Shown here: piece by piece, positions 37,974 to 48,929 of the stretch
How the letters are laid out: each line of letters begins with the position of its first letter
Position numbering within the stretch: the stretch's first letter is position 1
NCBI GenBank assembly: GCA_008921705.1
Contig: VFFE01007640.1
Coordinates: 179,884 to 243,883, forward strand
Source: Burhinus oedicnemus
Lineage: Eukaryota; Chordata; Aves; Charadriiformes; Burhinidae
Direction of reading: 5' to 3'
Length of the DNA stretch: 64,000 bases
Notes under the pieces: model-generated
Seen by the model: only the letters and a program-made list of their open reading frames with translations
Database searches by the model: none
What the model was told of the DNA's origin: nothing
Translations under genes and position numbers: made by a program

Positions 37974-38111
37974 CTTGCATCCAAACATCAACGATAAAGT
38001 GTTGTTGGTGCATGCAACTTTGCAGTGGCAAATCATTGGTGTAAAGCAGTCAGGATTTCTAACAATAGGGCACATTCCTTTAGTGCTGCAGTAGTGGCAG
38101 CCTCCTGAAGG
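37974..38111 (-). CDS. Candidate cysteine-rich internal exon, unidentified
   Basis: On the minus strand, TTGTTTTTAG at the 3' splice site is followed by a 138-bp interval ending ATGCAAG before GTAGG, a good donor. Exactly 46 codons fit with phase 0 at both ends. This is the only frame without stops, and upstream it is closed by the TAG of the splice site itself. The peptide holds eight cysteines with spacing C-x2-C-x5-C-x7-C-x5-C-x-C-x3-C-x11-C, starting PSGGCHYC and including MICHCKVACTNN. This looks like part of a disulphide-rich extracellular domain. I cannot assign a family; VWC, EGF and TNFR modules do not fit cleanly. Neighbouring exons would be at higher coordinates (upstream) and lower (downstream); none was identified with confidence. 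Confidence 0.4.
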
Positions 38112-38322
38112 CTAAAAACAAGTAGCTAATACAGCACATGGAGTGGCAACATACGCTGCTCAACAGCTAGCTTTTCTCTTGCTGGTCAGAAGCAGCCTGC
38201 TTGAATCTCTACCTGTGTCCCATTCAGCCATCCCCTTCTTTGTTGATGAATCAACGATGCAGCATTGATCACGAATCTCAGGATTTCCCTTCCTCGGGGA
38301 AATTCGTTTTTACATCAAGGGG

Positions 38323-38394
38323 AAAAAAAAAAAAAAAAAAAAGAAAAAAAAAAGAAAAAAAGAAAAAAAAAAGAGAAAAAAAAAAAGAGAGAAA
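38323..38394. repeat. A-rich (AAAAG)n low-complexity tract
   Basis: About 70 bp of adenine runs separated by single guanines on the plus strand. It lies between the candidate exon and the repeat-poor block. Such tracts are prone to length variation and can also be polymerase-slippage artefacts in assemblies. Confidence 0.9.
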
Positions 38395-38599
38395 TGGAAA
38401 TGAGGGGGACTAGCAGGTGTGGCAGTATTAGCATGTAAAAGGATGTAAACGCCTACTCATAACAATCACATAAGATTGTCATGCTAGCTGAAGTGGGCTG
38501 AAATTATTCCATCGGAAGAAAAATACTGCAGCTCCTGATTTGGTAAAAAGCCAGTGAGTTGCTGCAATACATAGTCATTGTGGGGAGAGAAGAGAAAAA

Positions 38600-41500
38600 A
38601 AAAAAAATTACTTATCTAAGAAGCCAGAATCCTCAGCCTTTATCAATATGCATTCCAGTAAGGATTCCCTTTCCAGCGCCTCCCCGAGAAAAAGAATCAA
38701 ATCGGTTGCAACTCCGGAGAAGCGATGACCTTTGCTTTGCCCAAAAAGATGAATCTCAGCATGAAACAAACTGTACTCAAAGCTGAAAATCCCCGATGCT
38801 GGGAGTTTGCAATCAGAGAAATACAAGTAACATTTATCCAATCCTGGCTTGCCACATGGGAGCTTTCTCCAGGCACAAATTTACAAATAGACAGGTTGAA
38901 GGATTGCAGGAGACACTGAATAAAGATATGAAGTTACACGGAAAACGCGCCAGCACGAAGCTTAAAACGCAACCCTCTTTAAACTCTGCTTTTGAGGCAA
39001 TGTAACTACTGACTCCAGCTAGTACTATACCCGATAACCTGCAAACGGCTCGCTGTATTTCAGAAATGCAATAATTAAAGAAGTTTGGGAGCATAACGCT
39101 GGTTTGGATTCAGTTACAGCTGTCGCTGTTCCCTCAGTTAAAGCAACACCAGCTGAAAATGCATAATAAAGCATTCGGATGAGCAAACCGCTAGCTGTGC
39201 TTTTTAAGAGGCTTATTTATATCAGAAGTTGGATGAATATATCCTCCAGTTTTAGGTTCGGTCATGGCAGACACACAAATATAAACCGAAAAGGCTACGA
39301 CATAGAAAGGAGAGCGATGTCTTCACCGATTTCACAGCTGATCGCAAGGTAAACCCAGCAGTTGTTTCACAGTGACTTGACCCTGCTTTTTTTTGCGGCT
39401 CACTAAGCTCTGCCCATCAAATTAGAAACTCTTTCTAAAGAAATGAGAGCAGCTTGTCTCCCTGGCAATCGCGAGTGAGTTCTTAAGGCACAACTGAAAC
39501 AATTTTCTGTAATAAACCCGAACTGGAAATTTGTTATACAACAGAATGGAGAAAATGGCAAATGGAGGTCTCTGTGTGCAGCCAGGTCAAGCACTACAGA
39601 GGGTGAATGGTACAGAATTTTTACAAAGATCTGCCTGAGACTGCAGACCCTAATGTAGGAGATCTCCTCTATCAATATTTTATGTTTATGTAAATGTATG
39701 TAAGTGTGTGTATGTTGCATGTCTGTATATATCTAAGTTTTAAGTGGAATTTCTTCAGTATAACTTACCCTCACTTTGTAAAGTTCAAAAACCTAAAAGA
39801 ATCATTCCCTTAAACAGCTTTGATCCTACTCTGTCTTTTGAACCATACAATAACTTCATTTTTATCCAATTTCTGTGTGTGGCTAAATTTCAACTCAGTG
39901 TAATATTTTCTGATTATTGTTTCTCGCTCTGTATTTTTGAACCTAGACCCTGCGAGAGCCCGAGCTCGGTAAAATGACAGTCCTTTGCAGACTGAAGTGA
40001 CAGATAGAACTGCTCCACAGTTAGAGTTACGACCCAGTGCCATTTCTGAAGATTTATTTCTTGCAACTAACAGGCTCTTACAACCCAGTGTCCTCAATTC
40101 ACTCGGCTCATACTTTTTCCCTAACGGCCTGGACGTGAGCGTTACATGTCGTGGGAGTTCCCTACGCGGAGGCCAATCAATCAGCTATCAATAATCTCAG
40201 CTTGTCTGACCCGTTAGTCCAGCACTCCTTTCCGACTTGCTGCGCTAGTTATCACCTCAAACAGTGACTGAGCCTGTTTATGGTGACAAACAGCAGCCGT
40301 AACATTGCTGAATCTTTGATCTGTTTATTCCTAGCCTGCCCGTCTCATTATTAAGCTATATGTTCTACAGATTTTCTTTCAAGTACTGTCTCTCGCATAA
40401 CCAGCACTGGTGTAAATATAGAAAAGTGTAGTTTCCATGACAATACATTCCATAGTTACAGCCAGCAGCCACTATCATTAAAACATGAATCACTGTGCTA
40501 CCTTAAGGTGTGAGCACACTACATCACTGGCCTTAGAAGCATTAATTTGGGATGGGGGTGGCATGACAATATTTTTAGGAGACACTACTACAAAATGCCA
40601 GAAACCCGTGCTATTTAACTGGTTTAGCAGTTCTAATATCCACCCATCTTAGACATTTAAGTGATCAGTAACGCTCTCAATCTGTCCTAATCATTAGCAT
40701 TTCTAATATAAGAATACATCGCATCTGCACTTTTCAATGTTTTAAACACAATGCTCTGATTTAAAACCGGACTCATAATCACACAAATGTGATTTCCGAT
40801 TAATGTTCATAGGGCCTCATTAAAATCACCTGCATTTAATTCTGAATTCAGATTTCAAAGAAGGGAAAGAAAACCAGCCAGTTAGCCTCTTTTGGATCTG
40901 ACTGCATTGAGCTGGCTCGTGCTCTCAAAAGGGAGGACATATCGGTTCATTAAAATTCCCATTTCTTCCCGAGTCCCTGATTTTCAGCGTGACACTATTG
41001 CAGACTTTCAAGCAGAACAGGTTTCACTTGTGATTTCATTTCAGTGTTAAGATGCATCGAACACCAATCACCTGAGTATTGTACAAGGCACGAAATACAT
41101 CCCTTCACACTTAAACTAATTGTTGCTTTCAAGTGAAAAACAGTTACCTGACGTACAGTCATTTGGGAAAAGATCAGAAAAGGAAGATTCATTCCAATAA
41201 CAGATTGGAATAATAACTCATAGCGCAATTGGCCAAGACATTTATTTCAATTAAGTGACAGCCACATATAGAAAACTGCCATAAGAAAATATTTGCTCAG
41301 AGATTCTCCTCTATCTTTTTCTTTGTTTTTCTTTTTCAATAGCACTCATCACGGGCACAGGAGTAAATTGATAATTGCCAGGAAAGGCATTTAAATCACA
41401 GTCATATTGCAGGAGCAAGGGTTCTTGGAAAATCTATGTCCACATTTTCGCTCTGTCTGATGGGATACGCAGAACATACATCGTGGGTGTTACTGTATGA

Positions 41501-41700
41501 AAAAGAGAGTCCACAGATCTGCTGAGTTTTGTGAGCCCTCTCCACTTTTCTTTGGACTTGGGTGCACGGATCCAGCCCGCTTGCTGGCAACCGCTGTGCT
41601 GCCACAACGAAGTGCGAGCTCCCAGCAAATTGTGGCGTAGTTATTGTCAGAAGCTTCAAGTACAACGACCCCACCCGTGAATAAAAGTCACTTGCTATTG
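38600..41700. promoter_or_regulatory. Repeat-poor, TAAT-rich block; candidate regulatory cluster
   Basis: For about 3 kb I find no transposon relic, while the sequence keeps CpGs and is dense in homeodomain-like cores. Examples are TGCATAATAAAGC near 39160, CCAATCAATCAGC near 40171, TCCTAATCATTAGC near 40685, GATTAATGTTCA near 40798, and CATTAAAATCACC near 40818. Others are CTTAAACTAATTG near 41109 and TCAATTAAGTGAC near 41248. This is the profile of conserved non-coding clusters around developmental genes. There is also a TATA-like TTATTTATATC near 39214, followed by a short ATG-initiated frame (39317) that reaches a good donor (CAAG/GTAAAC at 39348). No comparison with other species was made. 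Confidence 0.3.
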
Positions 41701-41709
41701 TCTGAGCTT

Positions 41710-43660
41710 GGTCTTTACAAAAGTTACTCTCTCCCTCACCTGCTGCGTTTGGGAGGAACAAGAACTATTGCTCCATTTATCATTTCCGTTTGGTTCGTTC
41801 AGCTGGTAAAATTTCTCTTGCTCTACCGGTTTCTCTGGCAGTTGCCTTCACCCAACCTTTCCAGGTTCTCCGATGATATCTGCCTTTCACAGTGCACCGT
41901 TACGTGGAAACACATGAATTGACTTGGAACAACTGAGTTACATTTCTGGAAGTATTATGGTCATGCTTGCACGGTACTTCCTCACCTAATACGTCTATGC
42001 CTCCTCCTGCACTGGAGCTAGCTCAAATAACAATACTTGGCCCTGCACCTGACATATCCTGTGAGAATCAAGAAGACCAATCTAGATAAAAATAAAAGAA
42101 CTGGAGAGTCACAAAAGATTTCTAGATATTCACCCCTGACTAAGGATATTTGATTGGTTGGGTTTTTTTTAAATTCCCTGCCGTTTCTGTTGAGAAAATT
42201 GCTTAAGTTTTGGTACGATAATATAGATTTATGTATTTCCCCTTCCCTATTTTCACTACTCCACTTTTTGTTCAGTTGTTACAGATGAAAAATTCCTCTG
42301 ACCCCTTAACACCACTATTAGATCCCAGAAGATCAAGATGATCTATAGACCCTTGACCAAGCTATATGCATTGTTCCTTTCTTCTAATCTTTTGTTAGAA
42401 TTCAAAATCACCTTCTCTGTTCCTCTTCTCTGAATTCCCTGTACACTAATCAAGCCTCCTAAAAACTAAACCTGTCTCTGATAGTGATTAAAGAGTTGTC
42501 TTCTCAAAGAATCATATTAGATGAAAGAAAAAGGGAAAAGGCTTGTTACACCATAGGCAGCACGTACAAAAAGAACCAGAGAATATGAATATAAATATAA
42601 AACAAACTTGAGAGATCCCCCATCAGAATAGAAATGGCTGCACATAACCCTGTCACATGTTCCTTAAGAACAAAACTGTCTCAAACCTCTAGTCTAAATA
42701 AAAGTTTTCACAGCTCTCCTCTCATTTGGAGGGACTCCACTTAGGGCATTTCAACCTCGTCCGCTACATCTATGCTTTTTGTGAGTTGGTCATTTTGGGG
42801 AACAGAATGAAGATGACACACTTTTATTTTGCTAATATTTGTTGGTGAGTATCAGAAGCCTGGGCTTAGTTTGCCTAAAAATCCACCCGCCTTTGGAGCA
42901 ATTACCATTGAATCCCACCCAGGAAAGACCCTGCAGTCACTGGATATTAGCTCAAGAGCAGCTAAAATCAATGGAGGAGCTGTTGTTTTGTGATCTGTCC
43001 ACACCTCATGCAAAGCTATGTTTGAAGCTGCACTAAGGGGTAATATGAAGGAGCAGGAATTTTCAATCCTGTTCTTGGAAATGGGGATAAGGGGATTTTT
43101 TTCGTGCCCAGAGGCTCAAGAACTAAACTAAACCTGGGCCAGTCCTCCCATAACAAGGAGACGAAGGACCCACCTCTTCCACTGTCATGAGTAGCAGCTG
43201 CCACATCTCACACAGTGGCTTGTGGCAGCTGGCTTGGCTTTCCCAAATATCTGCCTATAAACAGGGATGAGTTGCCATTTGGCTCCTGCCAATAGCAGAC
43301 CTTGCTGGTGGAGAGCTGCTTTGCTTCGCCTAGAGCTGACAAGTACAGGGACAACTCATGGAGGTAGAAAGTTCTCCTCCAGCACCTTGAGATCACAGCA
43401 TGGAAGCAGATAGATAGTCAGAAGACCGCTCGGATGCTTTGGAAAACACCTATGCATCAAAGATTCAGATGTGGTAGGCAGTTTGGGAAGCATTTTCATT
43501 CAATATCTCCACCTGAAGATGGAGATAATGCCTTCCAATTAAATGCCCGTATCTCTACATACACAGTCACATAAACAGTGATTTTTAAGTTAATGGGAAT
43601 ACTCTTACAAAAAGTACTCATGTTCATAAGTGTTTACACATTTTAAAGTGCCACATTACG
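41710..43660. other. Unique non-coding stretch
   Basis: No gene. A weak MIR-like phrase ('tccacctgaagatggagata') lies near 43507. Nothing else was recognised. Confidence 0.45.
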
Positions 43661-43671
43661 AGCATAGTTTT

Positions 43672-44368
43672 ACATGCTGCTGGAAAGCAGCTCTGCAGAG
43701 AGGGACCTGGGCTTCCTGGTGGACAAGTTGACCATGAGCCACCAATGTGCCCTTGTGGTCAAGAATGCCAATGGCATCCTGGGGTGCATTAAAAAGAGCA
43801 AGGTCACAGGAGGTTCTCCTCCCCCTCTACTCTGCCCTGGTGAGGCCACATCTGGAGTCCTGTGTCCAGTTCTGGGCTCCCCAGTTCAAGAAAGACAGGG
43901 AACTGCTGGAGAGAGAACAGCAAAGGGCTACGAAGATGATTAAGGGACTGGAGCACCTTTCTTATGAGGAAAGGCTGAGAGACCTGGGACTCTTTAGCCT
44001 GGAGAAGAGAAGACTGAGAGGGGATCTCATCAATGCTTACAAATACTTAAAGGGAGGGTGCTGAGAGGATGGGGCCAGACTCTTTTCAGTGGTGTCCAGT
44101 GATAGGACAAAGGGCAACAGGCACAAAATGGAACACAGGAAATTCTGTCTCAACTTGAGGAAAAAATTCTTTCCTTTGAGGGTGGCAGAGCACTGGAACA
44201 GGTTGCCCAGAGTGGTGGTGGAGTCTCCATCTCTGGAGACATTCCAAATCCGCCTGGACGCCATCCTGTGCAACCTGCTCTAGGTGAACCTGCTTTGGCA
44301 GGGGGGTTGGTCTAGATGATCTCCAGAGGTCCCTTCCAACCCCTACGATTCTGTGATTCTGTGATTTT
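43672..44368 (+). mobile_element. CR1 LINE, 5'-truncated, sense
   Basis: This is a plus-strand CR1 copy containing the RT C-terminus and the full 3' end. The translation begins [17 protein letters not shown]. It then shifts frame near 43800 and continues [20 protein letters not shown] through [19 protein letters not shown] to KYLKGGC. A TGA at 44062-44064 interrupts it before the terminal [12 protein letters not shown]... [17 protein letters not shown] segment. The 3' UTR ends in ATTCTGTGATTCTGTGATT octamer repeats, the hallmark CR1 tail. It is of the same broad subfamily as the 2160 copy but carries more damage. Confidence 0.97.
43674..44283 (+). pseudogene. CR1 RT C-terminal frame, one frameshift and one stop
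   Basis: This is the coding remnant within the CR1 copy. A first frame runs 43674 to about 43800, then a +1-type shift moves the homologous reading into the frame at 43747-44064. After the TGA the same frame resumes to the natural TAG near 44281. Only the thumb and C-terminal region of the RT is present, without the catalytic ADD box, so no activity is possible. Confidence 0.9.
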
Positions 44369-44442
44369 TAAATAGTGGGAAACTGTCTGAATTATTTCTG
44401 AAAACAGTTTTGATCTGTTAAATCATTTACAAAGTCACCAAT

Positions 44443-44711
44443 TATAGAATCATAAAATGGTTTAGGTTGGAAGGGACCTTAAAGATCATTTAGTTAGACC
44501 TCCTTGACATGGGCAAGGACACCTTCCACTAGACATGGTTGCTCAAAGCCTCTTCCAACCTGGCCTTGAACACTTCCAGGGATGGGGCCTCCACAGCTTC
44601 CCTGGGCAACCTGTTCCAGTGTCTCACCACGCTCAGAGTGAAAAATTTCTCCCTGAGATCTAATCTAAATCTATGCTCTTCCAGTTTGAAGCCATTACCC
44701 CTCATGCTATC
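44443..44711 (-). mobile_element. CR1 LINE fragment, antisense
   Basis: The plus strand reads the complement of a CR1 3' end (AGAATCATAAAATGGTTTAG, then GTTGGAAGGGACCTTAAAG) and runs into 'ccagtttgaagccattaccc'. The 5' truncation is at 44711. Sequence and end type match the 26024 fragment closely. It sits about 75 bp from the sense CR1 ending at 44368, so the two elements lie tail to tail. Confidence 0.95.
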
Positions 44712-44768
44712 AATTGTATATAATGTTTTAATTATAATTTTTTAACTATAATTGTATATAATGTTTTA
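44712..44768. repeat. 19-bp direct repeat at CR1 truncation point
   Basis: AATTGTATATAATGTTTTA occurs exactly at 44712-44730 and again at 44750-44768, separated by AT-rich sequence. The first copy begins immediately at the CR1 5' truncation boundary. Confidence 0.85.
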
Positions 44769-44774
44769 AAACAA

Positions 44775-45290
44775 CTTCTTTAGCTAGGTATAAATGTAAA
44801 AGAAAAATGAGAGACGGGAGAAAAATTACTCAAATATCATCTAGAAGGAAAAAAACCAAGTATATTACTGCCAGTCCTCAATAGTTACAAAACAGCTCTG
44901 CTTTTCTGAAGACTCCTATTTATATCTTATGTTAGAATTTTTATGACTCTATGTGACAAATTAAACAGAAATAAAGGCCTGGTCCTGCAGACACAGAGTG
45001 AAAATATGTGCACAGCACATTCAGAATATATATGTTCCACTTCAATGTCATTATGTAGACCTACTGATTTCTTCAAGTGATTATAGTGTAATACACATAC
45101 ACCTAAATCAGCTTGAAATTAGCAGTTCAGCCACCACATGCGAGAACTCACCAAGGACTAAGAGCTTCAGTATTTACCTGGGCTGCTGGGCAGAAGGGGG
45201 GTTAGCCTACACTGAATTTTGTGTTACTGCACTGCTGCGAGAACTAAACTAGCCAGCTCAGTTATGTCAATACAAGCCAAAGTTATTGCA
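44775..45290. other. Unique non-coding stretch
   Basis: AT-rich, no gene. The phrase 'aaggcctggtcctgcagac' near 44975 recalls an old amniote repeat but is too short to call. Confidence 0.4.
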
Positions 45291-45329
45291 CCATACACAT
45301 ATTTACTCTATGCATTCAATAGAGGCGTG

Positions 45330-46255
45330 AGCCTGGCCACAGTCCTACACACGGTCACCAGCTCTGCACGCACATCCTTTCTGCTCTTTGCAAGTGGGAC
45401 TCCCCCAGTAGCAAGCACAACACTTAGTAATTTTCCAGTAATTTTCCAGTCTCCCCTTGAATGCATGTAAACTTCTATGTCCATAATATCCTCTGGTGAG
45501 GAGTTCCTCAGGCCTTCCACTTCTCCTGTGACGATCTGTCTTTGTTTGTTTGTTTTTAATCTGATATTTTTATCAGCTGTCCCAAAATGTTACAGTGGAA
45601 GAAACAAGGAACATTTAACTCCTTTTCATTCTCCCCATGTAACACATGATTTTGTAAACTGGTGCTGTATCCTCTCTAACTGGTCTCTTTTCCATAATGA
45701 ATAGTTGTAGACTCATAGATCTCAGTCTTTGTTATAACAACAGCTTTTATATATTTGAAGATGGTAATTGTTTATCCCAACTTGTTCTACTTAATTCTTT
45801 CAGACTTCACCATAACTCACACACTATAAAATGTCTTTGGTCTTTTCCTCTAAAAATCTCTCCATCCCTCTCAAAGTGTGCATCCAAACCGTGACATTGC
45901 CCAGCAGAATAATTCCTTCCACCTCTCGCTCACAGTAATTCTCTAAATACAGCTCAAGTTTTTTAGATTAGCTTTGCAATAGCCTCACATTCTTCACTGA
46001 GACTCACTCTGGGATTCATTTCTACCCAACCCCACTCCATCCTTCCCTGCTGCCTGGCTAATCAATACACGTTTGGTATTTGTGCACTTGGATATCCCTT
46101 CCTACATGCCATACTTCACACTTGTGTTTCATGCTGTTTCTTTCAGGCCATTTATTTATGTTCAACCTTACAGATGCCATTCCTCCAGCAAATTCCAGGG
46201 TGGTCGGGGTATGGACTTTAATAAAAAATATTTGGAAGCAATTTTTCCTGGCATT
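45330..46255 (-). mobile_element. Old CR1 LINE, antisense, decayed
   Basis: The plus strand follows the antisense 3' region of an older CR1 subfamily, also common in turtles and crocodilians. Matching phrases are 'tgaatgcatgtaaacttcta', 'tccataatatcctctggtga', 'gtttgtttgtttttaatctg', 'acatttaactccttttcatt', 'ctccccatgtaacacatgat' and 'tggtctcttttccataatga'. Beyond about 45750 the match fades, with plausible later pieces near 46075-46200. No frame survives. An in-tandem 11-bp repeat (AATTTTCCAGT at 45429-45450) lies inside. Confidence 0.65.
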
Positions 46256-46599
46256 TAGACTAGCTGGAGCACAGAGTGTTACAGCCCCAAAAAGAGTTTC
46301 AAGGGCTAAGTCCGCTTTCAAGAAACGTGTCTCTGGTTGCTGAGAAGCTACATACACTGCTTAGACCTCTTTGCTTTTGGATCATATGAAATTCAAATGT
46401 TGGTGGTCATTAATGGTCCATATAGGTGGGAAGTCTATAGGGACTATACCTGACTGAAGGAAAAGAAGCAGTCTACCTCTTTTAAGAGTCATGTGTGAAA
46501 TGTTATGATCTAAATAAAAGTTAGGAGACAGAAGAAATCACAAAATCAGAAACAAACAAAAAAGCAAGTAAAAAATCATTATTATTACCTTGCCCATTT

Positions 46600-46690
46600 C
46601 CTGAAGGTGTTTCATAAGGGCCTGGCACTAATTTTCAAATGCTGTTCCCATAATTTGCTTTTATTGGAAAGCCAGTGCCTATACCACCAT
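46600..46690. repeat. Ancient amniote repeat fragment
   Basis: 'taagggcctggcactaattt' and 'tcaaatgctgttcccataat' followed by 'tattggaaagccag' resemble the old repeat family with 'gggcctgattttcaaagtgctgagcacccataa'. It is short and diverged; the family is not named. Confidence 0.35.
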
Positions 46691-46699
46691 CTCTATTAC

Positions 46700-47400
46700 T
46701 GAGCAATTCAGACTGTTGCTGGCAGCTCCGGAGAGGAACCACCGGAAACCAGCCTTCATTTCTTGTGTCATATGGTACTACTATTTAGAGAGGAATGATA
46801 AGCCTAAAGGAAAAGTACTTGATGAAAGCAGAAGTAAAAATAAAACCGATGATGCATCACAATTCATGAGAAGGTCGGGCTTTTTGGCACTTTGGAGAAA
46901 TGAATTTTTCACAACATTACTAGCTTTTTGCAAGAAAGTCTGATATCTTGATTGCAAAATGTCATTACACAAAGCTATAGTTTCAGACAGACAGAAATAA
47001 ATAAAGAAATAAATGGACCGAGCCTGAAACTAAATCCTGTTTTGTAAAGTCTGCCATTACTCGCTCCGTATTATTATGGTTAAAACTTACTATGGGTAAG
47101 GGTGCAGGGACCCTGGCTGGGTGCTAAGCAGACACACATTTCATGTCAGAGGTGAACCCAGGCTGTTGCCACACGTGCTAGAAGCAGGAGAGCATCTTTG
47201 GTTGCCTCTGTGAGGATTTTCTTTTGCTCAGAAATTCTCCCTGATATACAGAGAAGGAAGTCCTGATGGACCAGGGTTCGAGGTAAAACAGAACCAATTT
47301 TCTGTTTTGTAATTTTACTTTGCGGCTAAGCCTCTTCTAACTAACTGAACCCTCTGAAATTAACGGCATATTGTGGAGACATTGTTTGTTCTCACAGTGA
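46700..47400. other. Unique non-coding stretch
   Basis: No supportable gene or repeat between the old repeat fragment and the solo LTR. Confidence 0.45.
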
Positions 47401-47413
47401 TAAGACCTGATTA

Positions 47414-48009
47414 GTTGTAATTTATGCCAAGGGATGGGATGCAGAGAGGCTCTTGCTTATCCTTATTGCTGTAACACCCAAGGGCAGCCAACTCTGTTAC
47501 TTGCCCCGTTGGAGGGTGGGAAGCGGAAAAGCGTAGAGGGGTCACACCTGCGGGGAGGAGCGGACAGGACAGGTGACCCAAACTGACCCACAGGGTATTC
47601 CATCCCATCTGCCTCATGCTCAGTGTAGAAGCTGAGGGATCAAAGGGTCAGCCCTCTTTCTTCAATGGCCGGCGTCCTGGGAGGACTCTGTTCATTTGCC
47701 TTTGATCCCCATCCGTGCATTCCTGAATCCAGATCCAGAATCCAGTGCCCATCCATCGCTGAGTCCAGTCTGGGACTTTCCCCATGCCTGCCAGTGACAT
47801 GATCATCACCCTGGGAGCTTGATACTGGTTTTATACATATTTCATTATTTTCTTTTTATTATTTTATTATTAATATTTCATTAAAGTAGTTTAGTTTCTT
47901 CTAAATTCATAAGTATGTTTGTCTCTCTCCCTCCTCTCCTTGGAGAGAGAGAGGTGGGGGAGAGCATCTGTTGAATTTCTCAGTGGCCAGTTCAGCCCAA
48001 ACCTCGACA
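47414..48009 (+). mobile_element. Solo LTR of an avian endogenous retrovirus
   Basis: A ~596-bp solo LTR. The 5' half contains the phrases 'gacccaaactgacccacagg', 'gtattccatcccatctgcc' and 'tcatgctcagtgtagaagct', where the last is a decayed TATA context. The 3' half has TTATTATTTTATTATTAATA and the poly(A) signal ATTAAA (47880-47885), and the LTR ends ...CCTCGACA. The 8-mer CCTGATTA directly flanks both sides (47406-47413 and 48010-48017), which supports the boundaries and a single insertion followed by LTR-LTR recombination. The first bases read GTTGTAATT; the usual TG start would be 2 bases later, so the exact 5' end is uncertain by 2-3 bases. No internal viral genes remain. Confidence 0.85.
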
Positions 48010-48019
48010 CCTGATTAAC

Positions 48020-48920
48020 TAGCTGTTTGATTCTTATTTTTAATAATTTTTCCTCTATATAAATGCATCCATTTTTCCCAGTTCCCATTACAAGTGAGTG
48101 TTTTCCAGCAGTTCCCAGCAGTCAGGAAGATTGTCACTTATTTTCCTCAGATTTTCTTAACAGGAAATTCTGTGTTCATTTCTGGCAAATGCCACTGTTC
48201 TTACAGCTTTTAGCATTTAATGGCTTTTCAGCTATGAAATTCTCTTTCCGTGAAAAAAAAAAAAAAAATCCAAGAAAAACCCAAACGCTAAACTTCATTC
48301 ACTGCAATACCAGCAGAAAGCAAATAAGAGATGCAACTGTAGTCACGGCTAAATTCTACAGCAAGTTTTCCGACAAAACTAAAAAAAAAAACTATAGCAG
48401 AAACTGATGTTTGACAACATCTGCTTAGGCTCTCTGTTTGCCAGCTCTTCTAACTCCGCTGTGCTCAGAATGGGCTGTGGATGTTGGCCCTGGACACAGC
48501 AGGCACACGGGATCCCCTTACGTGACCCTGACAGAGTAATCTGCGGAACAGAGATTGCAGTTCCCTCCATCCCACATCTGGGAAACAACCATTTTCAACA
48601 AGGGAAAACCATCAATGCCCATCTTCTCCTTTTTGGAAAGGGGGCCGCCCTTGACTCCAAACCCCACAGAGATGCCAACCAGCTGAGCCGCTAATAACGG
48701 CAAGGGACTACTGGAGAAAAATGCCTCTGAAAGACTTTTTGCCCTCTCCTTTCAAGTGTTCCCATGTGTCCTGTAGCCTGATCAGCTTTTCACAATGGGA
48801 AAAGGTTACTTGGTGAAAGCTGGGAGGGTGTCGATTTTGTGTTTTTAATATTGCAGCACAGACAACAGCTTCTCTCTGCCTCCATGGGCTAATGCCCACC
48901 GTCACGACGTTAAAAACAAG
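48020..48920. other. Unique non-coding stretch
   Basis: No gene or classified repeat. There is a poly-A run at about 48252-48267. The frame at 48407-48694 has no splice or family support. Confidence 0.4.
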
Positions 48921-48929
48921 ACTGCAAAG

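Noticed and set aside
38323..38394. A-rich tract as a retrotransposon tail
   Set aside because: No retroelement body adjoins it on either side; treated as a simple repeat.
41402..41761. 119-codon minus-strand frame
   Set aside because: No recognised domain and no convincing splice sites; lies in the repeat-poor block but could equally be chance.
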